NCBI GenBank assembly: GCA_037143795.1
Contig: JBAWXZ010000014.1
Coordinates: 38,059-102,058 of the forward strand
Origin: Firm-13 sp037143795
GTDB lineage: Bacteria > Bacillota > Clostridia > Saccharofermentanales > Saccharofermentanaceae
Reading direction: 5' to 3'
DNA: 64,000 nt
The translations under genes were made by a program, and so were the position numbers. The notes below the pieces were generated by a model. That model had not been told where the DNA came from, searched no databases, and saw only the letters and a list, made by a program, of their open reading frames with translations. This document shows, piece by piece, positions 17,528 through 25,045 of the stretch (position 1 is its first letter; each line of letters begins with the position of its first letter).

Positions 17528-18508
17528 ATGCAGGTTTATTCCACAAATCATCCGGATAAGGATCCTTCGGAGAACCCTGAGATAATGGCGCGTTTTTCCA
17601 CACGCAGGGTGTCTGAACCTGACACGGATTCACGGGAGCGGTATATTGCTTTTCTGACGCCTGATGAGGTCGCGGATATCAGAAAAGATCTGCAGTTTCC
17701 GGATTATGCGATTCAGGAATGCATAAATAATTCAGTTCAGACACCGAAAGTTGAAATGCTGGAAGATCTGACCTATGGTGTGCTGAATCTGCTTACAAAC
17801 GGCGAGACAGGCATGGGATCGGAAGAGATCGTATTCTTTCTCACCCCTACGGGCCTTGTAATCGTTTCCCGGCCGTGCGATCTTATCGACAGTGTAAAGA
17901 AAGCCATTCTTTCTGAATTTACATCAAAACAAATGCTGCCTGTTTTGCCTGAAAAGACACTTTTCTTTCTGTTTGAGAAAATTATAGCCCATGACGTTGC
18001 CCTGATGCGCGAAATAGACGAAGCGGAGACCGTGCTTGAAGAGAAGCTTCTGGCAGGCGAGAAACTTGATTATCCGGTTATTATTTTCCGTTTGAGACAG
18101 AAAACACTTCATCTGATGCAGTATATGGGACTTATGGTTGACTTATCGGATATACTGGTAGAGAACAACAATAACGTTATCCCGGATGAGGCTGACCATA
18201 TGTTCCACTTGATCGGCACCCGTCTGGACCGTCAGGAACGGGCATCTGTAACCCTTCGTGAGAGTGTCATGCAGCTGCGGGAGGCTTATCAGTCCCAGGT
18301 GGATATTGATGCCAACCTTATGATGCGATTGTTTACCGTAGTATCCACAGTCTTCCTGCCGCTCATGGTGATGACCAGCTGGTACGGCATGAATTATAAA
18401 TTTATGCCTGAAATATCAAAACAATACGGATATCCGCTGTTTGTTCTGCTGGCAATTCTTGTTACCATCGCGACAATCTGGTATTGCAAAAAAAAGAAAT
18501 ACCTGTAA
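17528..18508 (+). CDS. corA: CorA family divalent cation transporter
   Basis: A 326-residue protein with a long cytoplasmic N-terminal part and two C-terminal membrane helices. The selectivity motif is in TSWYGMNYKF at the end of the first helix, the CorA signature (YGMN). The second helix is YPLFVLLAILVTIATIWY, followed by a basic end KKKKYL facing the cytoplasm. It probably carries Mg2+ and perhaps other divalent ions. It is coupled to the LTA-synthase-like gene by a 12-base gap; sulfatase-fold phosphotransferases of that family need a divalent metal, so the pairing is sensible, though this is inference. Confidence 0.92.
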   Translation: MQVYSTNHPDKDPSENPEIMARFSTRRVSEPDTDSRERYIAFLTPDEVADIRKDLQFPDYAIQECINNSVQTPKVEMLEDLTYGVLNLLTNGETGMGSEEIVFFLTPTGLVIVSRPCDLIDSVKKAILSEFTSKQMLPVLPEKTLFFLFEKIIAHDVALMREIDEAETVLEEKLLAGEKLDYPVIIFRLRQKTLHLMQYMGLMVDLSDILVENNNNVIPDEADHMFHLIGTRLDRQERASVTLRESVMQLREAYQSQVDIDANLMMRLFTVVSTVFLPLMVMTSWYGMNYKFMPEISKQYGYPLFVLLAILVTIATIWYCKKKKYL

Positions 18509-18550
18509 TGACCGGGCTGACAAAAGCCCTTTTACCAAGAAAGGATCTAA

Positions 18551-19672
18551 ATGGAAATAAACACGTTCGCTGACCTTGCCCTCTCCAAAGAAATCACAAA
18601 GGCCCTTGAAAAACTGGAACTGCACACTCCTACATCCGTCCAGAAACAAGCGATTCCCGTCATGATGGACGGATATAATATTATCGCCAAAGCCCCGACC
18701 GGTACCGGCAAAACCTTTGCTTACGGAATCCCCCTTCTCGAATACCTGAATATGGATGCGAAATTCGTGCAGGATCTGATTCTGTGCCCGACCCGGGAGC
18801 TTGCACTTCAGATTTGTTCGGAACTTAAAAGCATTGGCCAGTATATTCATGGCCTTAAGATCTGTGCGGTGATCGGCGGACAAAGCCTTGATAAGCAGTT
18901 CAAGGAACTTGCCGCACATCCCCAGATTGTCGTTGCGACACCCGGGCGTCTCCTCGATCATGTGAGCCGCCGGACAATAGACATTTCGTCCGTGTACAGT
19001 GTTATCCTGGATGAAGCCGACGAAATGCTTAACATGGGATTTATTAAGGATATTCGCAAAATTCTCGATCTTACCCCGAATGAAAAGCAGGTTGCATTAT
19101 TTTCGGCTACGATGTCCAGGGATGTTATGGATATTTCCTGGCAGTATTTTCAGGGGGCGGTCGATATTGATGTTGCGCCCAAGGCTGAAGACATGCCGAA
19201 GATCAAACAATATTCGATGATGGTTGCAGAGAAGGATAAACTCGATACCCTTCTCAAAATTATGGAGACAAAAAAACTCTCCAAGATCATTGTGTTCTGC
19301 AACACCAAGACACGTGTCCGCCATCTGACTGAGCGGCTCCAGCGGGCCGGTATTGCTGCGGACTGCCTGCACGGGGATATCAATCAGAACACCAGGAACC
19401 GTATTATGGACGGTTACCGCAACGGGAGTTTCCCGATCCTTATTGCGACCGACATAGCTGCCAGAGGCATCGATGTCGCCGATGTTGACGGAGTTTTCAA
19501 TTATGATGTGCCGAAAGAGAATGATTACTACCTTCACAGGATCGGACGTACCGGACGTGCCCAGAAAAAGGGTGCTGCCTATACGCTGGTTTCCTATCTT
19601 GAGACACAGCGCATGGAAGAAATTATCAAATATACTAAGGTTGAGGTCGAAGACCTTTCGAAAATTATTTAA
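18551..19672 (+). CDS. DEAD-box ATP-dependent RNA helicase
   Basis: A 373-residue helicase made of only the two RecA-like domains. Motifs in order: the Q motif (PTSVQKQAIPVMM), I (APTGTGKTFAYG), Ia (PTRELALQ), II (DEADEML), III (SATM), IV (IIVFCNTK), V (ATDIAARGID) and VI (HRIGRTGRA). Start ATG has AAAGGA six bases upstream. It lacks the basic or RRM-like C-terminal extension that gives CsdA/DeaD/DbpA proteins their RNA targets, so its substrate cannot be inferred. It probably unwinds short RNA duplexes in ribosome assembly or mRNA decay. It ends the CorA-containing transcript, with a terminator following. Confidence 0.93.
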   Translation: MEINTFADLALSKEITKALEKLELHTPTSVQKQAIPVMMDGYNIIAKAPTGTGKTFAYGIPLLEYLNMDAKFVQDLILCPTRELALQICSELKSIGQYIHGLKICAVIGGQSLDKQFKELAAHPQIVVATPGRLLDHVSRRTIDISSVYSVILDEADEMLNMGFIKDIRKILDLTPNEKQVALFSATMSRDVMDISWQYFQGAVDIDVAPKAEDMPKIKQYSMMVAEKDKLDTLLKIMETKKLSKIIVFCNTKTRVRHLTERLQRAGIAADCLHGDINQNTRNRIMDGYRNGSFPILIATDIAARGIDVADVDGVFNYDVPKENDYYLHRIGRTGRAQKKGAAYTLVSYLETQRMEEIIKYTKVEVEDLSKII

Positions 19673-19695
19673 AGGAATAGAATTCCTGTATTATT

Positions 19696-19732
19696 CAACA
19701 CGATTCTTTCATAAAAGGAGTCGTGTTTTTTG
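19696..19732 (+). terminator. Intrinsic terminator after the DEAD-box gene
   Basis: Inverted repeat AACACGATTCTT / AGGAGTCGTGTT (two G-T pairs), with loop TCATAAA, followed by six Ts. Confidence 0.8.
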
Positions 19733-19801
19733 TGTTTTCAATTAAAAATGATTAACCGGCACTGGTTATGTTAAAAAATAAATTGATTTTAATATAATGG
19801 C

Positions 19802-19844
19802 TTGAGTTATTAATCTGAGAGGCTTAATATAACTTTCGAGAAAG
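19802..19844 (+). promoter_or_regulatory. Predicted promoter and operator of the LacI regulator gene
   Basis: TTGAGT (19802-19807), a 17-base spacer and TAATAT (19825-19830) form a plausible sigma-A promoter. Just after it lies CTTTCGAGAAAG (19833-19844), an inverted repeat with the CG centre typical of LacI-family sites. It resembles the TTTTCGAAAA sites of the maltodextrin cluster but differs in its centre. Its position suggests autoregulation. Confidence 0.5.
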
Positions 19845-19868
19845 AAATTTATGCAAGGCGGTGAGTAT

Positions 19869-20900
19869 ATGAGAGACGGAGCTCGAAAAAAAGTCACTAT
19901 GAGTGACATTGCCGCACAATTGGGTGTAAGCAATGTAACGGTTTCCAACGCCCTGTCCGGGAAAAAGGGTGTCAGCCCGACTGTACGCGATGAAGTTTAT
20001 CAAAAGGCTGACGAGATGGGATATAAAAATCTGAAAGCTTCTCCCAAGCCGGATAGTGATTCAATAGAAGGCTGTGATATAGGCATACTGACAGCTCAGC
20101 GTTATATTCATATCAGCCCATCATTTTATTGGGAGATGTATCGGAAAATTGCCGTTGAGCTTAAGCTCAGGGGTCTATACAGTATTTTTGATATTTTATC
20201 CTCTGAGGATGAGGAGTCCCTCACTGTTTCAAAGATGATTCTTGAGAAGAGGGTTTCGTCCCTGATTATTATTGGCCGGCTGACACCGGAATACCTGCAG
20301 TGCATAGCGGATACAGGCATTTCCTGTGTGTATCTGGACTTCTACGAGAAAAATTTTGATGTGGATTCCATCGTTACGGATAATTTTTTCGATATGTACC
20401 TTATGACGGACTACCTTATTCAGAATGGACACAGCCGGATCGGATTTATCGGCAATGTCCTTGCTTCGACAAGTATCCTGGACCGGTATATGGGTTTTTA
20501 TAAGGCGATGATCGAACATCAGCTGGAACCAAGGCGTGACTGGCTTATTTCGGATCGGACGAACAATGGGATAAACATTGATTTTGTTCTGCCTGCGGAC
20601 ATGCCGACGGCATTTGTATGCAACTGTGATGAAGCAGGATATCGCTTTGTTAAATTCCTTCAGTTAAATGGCTATCGTGTCCCTGAGGATATATCTGTTG
20701 TCGGGTTTGATAACTACTCTACGGCGGACATCACATCGACTCCCCGTATAACGACCGTTGAGGTCAATATGAAAGGGCTGGCAGTGTCAGCGATTGACAC
20801 TATTGTAAAAAGATACAAGAATCCGGCCTACCGGGCCGGACGCGTGCAGATCGGCGGTAAAATCGTCATAAAGGATTCCGTGAAGCCTATTCCCCGCTGA
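19869..20900 (+). CDS. LacI family transcriptional regulator
   Basis: A 343-residue repressor. The N-terminal helix-turn-helix reads VTMSDIAAQLGVSNVTVSNALSG, followed by the hinge region. The rest is a periplasmic-binding-protein-like sugar sensor ending in VGFDNYSTADITSTPRITTVEV, the standard LacI C-terminal motif. ATG at 19869 is preferred because AAGGCGGTGAG precedes it; an in-frame ATG at 19851 lacks a good site. The next gene, 204 bases on, is mannose-6-phosphate isomerase, so a sugar or sugar-phosphate ligand linked to mannose or another carbohydrate is likely. The ligand is not known. Confidence 0.92.
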   Translation: MRDGARKKVTMSDIAAQLGVSNVTVSNALSGKKGVSPTVRDEVYQKADEMGYKNLKASPKPDSDSIEGCDIGILTAQRYIHISPSFYWEMYRKIAVELKLRGLYSIFDILSSEDEESLTVSKMILEKRVSSLIIIGRLTPEYLQCIADTGISCVYLDFYEKNFDVDSIVTDNFFDMYLMTDYLIQNGHSRIGFIGNVLASTSILDRYMGFYKAMIEHQLEPRRDWLISDRTNNGINIDFVLPADMPTAFVCNCDEAGYRFVKFLQLNGYRVPEDISVVGFDNYSTADITSTPRITTVEVNMKGLAVSAIDTIVKRYKNPAYRAGRVQIGGKIVIKDSVKPIPR

Positions 20901-21104
20901 ATGTGCCGTTAACAATATGTTGAATATTCTTTTCAGGGAATTGGTGTAATTTTCCGGCTGTGTCGTTCTTCCCAGGTGTTGATATGCACATGCTAACCGC
21001 ATTCCAGGTATTAATTGTAAATTGCAGTTCCGTACGGACCGGTTCTGGCAATAATAAATAACTGTCATTTCTGCCGTATCCGGCAGGGCAATAAGGAGTA
21101 ATTT

Positions 21105-22082
21105 ATGTACCCGTTCAAATTGAAACCGGCTGTAAAAGACTATATGTGGGGCGGAGACCGCCTCAAACACGAATACGGCATAGAATCACCGGATTCGATC
21201 ATTGCTGAGGCATGGATGCTTTCGTGCAATGCCAATGGAGCTTCTACAATTATGAACGGTTCCCTGGCCGGAAAATCGCTGGCTGATGCGCTTTTTTCAG
21301 ATGTTGAAAAAGCCCTCGGGATAAACAATTCATTTGCTGTTTATTTCCCTGTTCTTATCAAATTCATTGATGCCAGGGACGATCTTTCCATACAGGTTCA
21401 TCCGAGTAATGGATATGCTTGGGAAAATGAGGGGGAATTCGGGAAAACCGAAATGTGGTATGTCCTCGACGCACAGGAAGGTGCCTTCCTTTACTATGGC
21501 TTTTCAAGGGCGGTCACCAGGGAAGAACTGAGGGAAAGGATTGAAGACAATACGATCATTGAAATTCTGAACCGTGTCACAGTCAAAAAGGGTGATGTCT
21601 TCTTTCTTGAAGCCGGCACGATTCACACGATTGGCAAAGGCATCATGATTGCCGAAATCCAGCAGAATTCCGACTCGACATACCGGGTATATGATTATAA
21701 CCGTACGGATTCCGACGGCAAAAAGCGCGAACTTCATATAGAGAAGGCACTTGATGTAATAAACACTAATTTTGTTCCCGGTATACCCAAAGAGCATGCA
21801 GCTTTACAGAAACCGGGATACCGTGTCACGCGCCTTGCTTCCTGCGTATATTTTACAGTGGACCACCTGTCGATCGATTCTTTTGCAAAGCTTGAATGTG
21901 ACGGGAAGTCCTTCACGTCGCTTCTGTTAATAGAAGGCAGCGGAAATATTCGTTTTGATAATCGTGAATATGGGGAAGACGGTGCGATTGCTGTTTCCAA
22001 AGGAGACTCGCTGTTTTTACCTGCCGGTACAGGCGCCTACCGCATTGAAGGCCGGTGTTGTGTCCTGGTAACCGTCAGATAA
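21105..22082 (+). CDS. manA: Mannose-6-phosphate isomerase, class I
   Basis: Interconverts mannose-6-phosphate and fructose-6-phosphate. The 325-residue cupin-fold protein has the zinc-site residues of type I enzymes: Gln and His in IQVHPSN, Glu in FGKTEMWYVL and His in AGTIHTIGKG. The catalytic-side YRVYDYNR motif follows. This is the short ManA/YvyI type of Firmicutes. AAGGAG lies just upstream of the ATG. It is preceded by a LacI regulator and ends 10 bases before the convergent cardiolipin synthase gene; no clear terminator is seen between them. Confidence 0.95.
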   Translation: MYPFKLKPAVKDYMWGGDRLKHEYGIESPDSIIAEAWMLSCNANGASTIMNGSLAGKSLADALFSDVEKALGINNSFAVYFPVLIKFIDARDDLSIQVHPSNGYAWENEGEFGKTEMWYVLDAQEGAFLYYGFSRAVTREELRERIEDNTIIEILNRVTVKKGDVFFLEAGTIHTIGKGIMIAEIQQNSDSTYRVYDYNRTDSDGKKRELHIEKALDVINTNFVPGIPKEHAALQKPGYRVTRLASCVYFTVDHLSIDSFAKLECDGKSFTSLLLIEGSGNIRFDNREYGEDGAIAVSKGDSLFLPAGTGAYRIEGRCCVLVTVR

Positions 22083-22091
22083 TATGAGGCA

Positions 22092-23666
22092 TTACATAAG
22101 CGGTGAAAATATCCGCAGAAGAAGCCCGAATGCAGACCGGAGGGTCCCGACTTTCTTTAAATCTTCAACAGTTACCCGGTAACTCCGGGCTACGGCGGAT
22201 TCGATATCATGCTTTACATCGGCGACGGCTTTTTTGCCGCAGAACCAGATGCCATCCTCATACTGGCTGTAAAAACTGCGGTTATCAAGATTGATCGTGC
22301 CGACTAATGCATGAATGTCGTCGGCTACGACCATTTTGGCATGCATCATACCGGGCGAAAAGCGGTACACCTCGACTCCGGCTTCAAGCAGCGCCGGGAA
22401 AAAACTCCGGGTTACTTCAAAAACATACCAGTGATCCAATTGATACGGGACGAGAAGGACAACGCGCACGCCGCTTAGGGCGACGCGGCAGATCGTGTCA
22501 ATCAGCGCCTGGGACACGGCAAGGTATGGTGTAGTCAGATAGACGTATTTCTGGGCTGATTCAATCATACGGAAAATCAAGCCTTCTGCAGGATTACTGG
22601 GGTTGTTTGACGGACCGTCGCAAAACACCTGGCAGTATCCCTCTTCGCCGCTGCGAAGACCGGGCCGGTACGTCTCATATGACTTCGAAAGCTTCTTTAC
22701 CGTCTGATCCCACATATCAATGAAGGTAACCGTAAGGCCGAACACGCCCTGCCCGTCGAGCCGCACGCCGGTATCCTTCCAGTATCCGAAAGGAGACGTG
22801 TAGTTTGCGTATTCATCAGCAAGGTTCACTCCGCCTGTATAACCCATCTCTGAGTCTATAATTACAATTTTCTGGTGGTTTCTATAATTCAGGTACAGGT
22901 TATTCAGATAACGGTGAGTGGGGTTAAACAGCTCGACATGGATTCCCTTATCATTCAGCTCGTTTATAAATTCGGTGGAAATATTGAACATAGTACCGGC
23001 ATCATCCAGAAGGAGCCGGATTTCAACACCAAGGAGAGCCTTTTCACAGAGTACTTTATAGAACTGCTGCCAGAGCCTGCCGTCACGCAAAATAAAGAAA
23101 GACAGAAAAATGCTTTTCCGGGCATTCCTGATGCTGGCAAGGCAATCCTCGAAAAGTTCTTCCCCGCTCGGGAAATAGGTGATTTTAGTCTGGGCATATA
23201 CAGGGAAGCCATGCGCTCTCAGGTAACGGCTGGCATTCCATACCGTAGGGTATTTCAGGGACAAATCCAGGTCGCAGCGACCGGCAGTCTCCTGCAAATC
23301 ATCCGAGTAGGTAATTCTTGCTTCAAAAGCATCTTTCTGCGATGCAATCTCCTCGGCATGCCGCTTTGTGCCGTGCCGGGGAAGCCCCCACATCAGATAA
23401 ATGATAAGCCCGAACGCAGGAAAGAGTGCAATCAGCAGCAGCCAGAACGGCCGGGTAGAAGGGTTGTCGTGATGCGCAGACACATAGATAAAGGCAATGA
23501 AAGAAACAATATACAAAATAATCATAACTGCAACGGACAGCCGCTGCAGAAAAATCGAAAGGACAGCGGCAAGCGCAGCCTGAAGGATCAGACCAATTGC
23601 AAGTACCACAAGCCTGACAGTGGCGCTTACCAAAATGCGTCTCTCTTTATCTCCCCGCGTTGACAT
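22092..23666 (-). CDS. cls: Cardiolipin synthase
   Basis: Joins two phosphatidylglycerols into cardiolipin at the membrane. The 524-residue protein has two N-terminal helices (VLAIGLILQAALAAVLSIF and the next pair), then two phospholipase-D domains with the HKD-type motifs NHQKIVIIDSEMGYTGGVNL and HAKMVVADDIHALVGTINLD. ATG at 23666 is chosen because GGAGG lies just before it and the residues upstream in frame are unlike the family. Length is slightly above the usual ~480-510. It is convergent with manA. Confidence 0.93.
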   Translation of the reverse strand: MSTRGDKERRILVSATVRLVVLAIGLILQAALAAVLSIFLQRLSVAVMIILYIVSFIAFIYVSAHHDNPSTRPFWLLLIALFPAFGLIIYLMWGLPRHGTKRHAEEIASQKDAFEARITYSDDLQETAGRCDLDLSLKYPTVWNASRYLRAHGFPVYAQTKITYFPSGEELFEDCLASIRNARKSIFLSFFILRDGRLWQQFYKVLCEKALLGVEIRLLLDDAGTMFNISTEFINELNDKGIHVELFNPTHRYLNNLYLNYRNHQKIVIIDSEMGYTGGVNLADEYANYTSPFGYWKDTGVRLDGQGVFGLTVTFIDMWDQTVKKLSKSYETYRPGLRSGEEGYCQVFCDGPSNNPSNPAEGLIFRMIESAQKYVYLTTPYLAVSQALIDTICRVALSGVRVVLLVPYQLDHWYVFEVTRSFFPALLEAGVEVYRFSPGMMHAKMVVADDIHALVGTINLDNRSFYSQYEDGIWFCGKKAVADVKHDIESAVARSYRVTVEDLKKVGTLRSAFGLLLRIFSPLM

Positions 23667-23785
23667 GAGACCTCCACAAGACAGGGTTTTTCGGATATAA
23701 TAATTCTTTACATGCATATTACCGTATAATCCCTGCATACGGTCAGGTGATATTAATATAAATTTTTCACTAAAAGTTATATTAC

Positions 23786-23814
23786 TTGAGTAAAGGTTTT
23801 TGTCATGCTAAAAT
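23786..23814 (+). promoter_or_regulatory. Predicted promoter of the YhaO/YhaN-like operon
   Basis: TTGAGT (23786-23791), 17-base spacer, TAAAAT (23809-23814), 47 bases before the first start codon in an AT-rich region between divergent genes. Confidence 0.5.
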
Positions 23815-23860
23815 TAGTATCATTATAACATGGTTATGTAATTTATAGGAAGGGTGGAAA

Positions 23861-25045
23861 ATGGTCAATCAATCCCGCAAAATCAAGATCCTGCACGCTG
23901 CAGATTTCCATCTTGGATCTCCGTTTACAGGCCTGTCCGCCCAGAAAGCAGCCATCCGCCAAGGCGAACAGAGAGCCGCTTTCCGTGCTGTTATTGATCT
24001 GTGCCGGCGGGAAGAAATACAGATTCTCCTTCTTGCGGGAGACCTTCTGGACCAGCTTCGCTTCCCTGCGGAGCACCTCCGCTCGCTTATAGACAGTTTT
24101 AGAGGAATTCCGGATACTGCGGTAGTTATTGCTCCCGGCAATCATGATCCCTTCACAAAGGATTCCCCCTATATGACGCAGGAATGGCCGTCGAATGTCC
24201 ATATTTTTACCGGTGAATTCTCATCGTTTTCCTTTCCTGAACTCGGGACTGTTGTGTGGGGCGCGGCGTTTACAGGAATTCGTGCAGTACGCACGCTTTG
24301 TCCGCCGGCGTTTTCGGTCCGGCAATCCGGGTATCCGGAAGATACGATTCACATCGTGCTTATTCATGGGGAAATAACGGACAGCCCTACCGAGAATCGT
24401 TCCTATAATCCGGTACCGAAGGAGTGGATTGCGAAAAGCGGTGCGGATTATGTTGCACTCGGGCATGTACACGACAGGAGCGGCCTGTGCAAAGCCGGAA
24501 ATACCTTTTATGCATATCCCGGATGCCCGGAGTCGCGCGGCTATGATGAACCCGGCCCGCGCGGTGTCTATCTGGGTACTCTTACCGGAGGAGGTGCGGA
24601 GATTTCTTTCGTTCCGGTTAATCAGAGGAATTATTACTGCCCGGATATTGCTGTTGACGGTTCCGATACACAGCAGCAGCTTGAAGACAGAATCTTAGCT
24701 TTCCTTCGCAGCTCTTTTGGAGAAGGCTACACGCGTGCTGCTTACCGGATTACGCTCTCGGGAGCGCTTCCTCCGGATTTCTCACCTGTTCTGTCAAGCC
24801 TGCGCGAAAGACTGTCATCGATTGTTTTTGACGTGCGTATCAAGGACCGGACGCGTTCGTTCTCGAATCCCGAGGAACTTCGACGGGAGACCTCCCTTAA
24901 GGGGGCTTTTGCCGATCGCCTTCTGGGCAGACTGGAACAGGCACGTGCAGCCGGGGATGCAAAACAAATCGAAGAGTTCGGGCAGGCGCTTACGCTGGGG
25001 CTCAGGGCATTTGAAGGGGAGGTGAATTATTGTGAAGATCAATAA
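23861..25045 (+). CDS. Metallophosphoesterase, SbcD/YhaO-like DNA exonuclease subunit
   Basis: A 394-residue calcineurin-like phosphoesterase of the SbcD/Mre11 group. Metal-binding motifs in order: HAADFHLGSPF, LLAGDLLDQ, IAPGNHDPF, then IVLIHGE and ALGHVHDRS. The final ~120 residues are a cap-like region. Its stop lies inside the next gene by 14 bases, and that gene encodes a Rad50-like ATPase, so the two form an exonuclease complex like YhaO-YhaN of Bacillus or SbcCD. A role in processing DNA ends or hairpins is inferred from the family. Confidence 0.9.
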   Translation: MVNQSRKIKILHAADFHLGSPFTGLSAQKAAIRQGEQRAAFRAVIDLCRREEIQILLLAGDLLDQLRFPAEHLRSLIDSFRGIPDTAVVIAPGNHDPFTKDSPYMTQEWPSNVHIFTGEFSSFSFPELGTVVWGAAFTGIRAVRTLCPPAFSVRQSGYPEDTIHIVLIHGEITDSPTENRSYNPVPKEWIAKSGADYVALGHVHDRSGLCKAGNTFYAYPGCPESRGYDEPGPRGVYLGTLTGGGAEISFVPVNQRNYYCPDIAVDGSDTQQQLEDRILAFLRSSFGEGYTRAAYRITLSGALPPDFSPVLSSLRERLSSIVFDVRIKDRTRSFSNPEELRRETSLKGAFADRLLGRLEQARAAGDAKQIEEFGQALTLGLRAFEGEVNYCEDQ

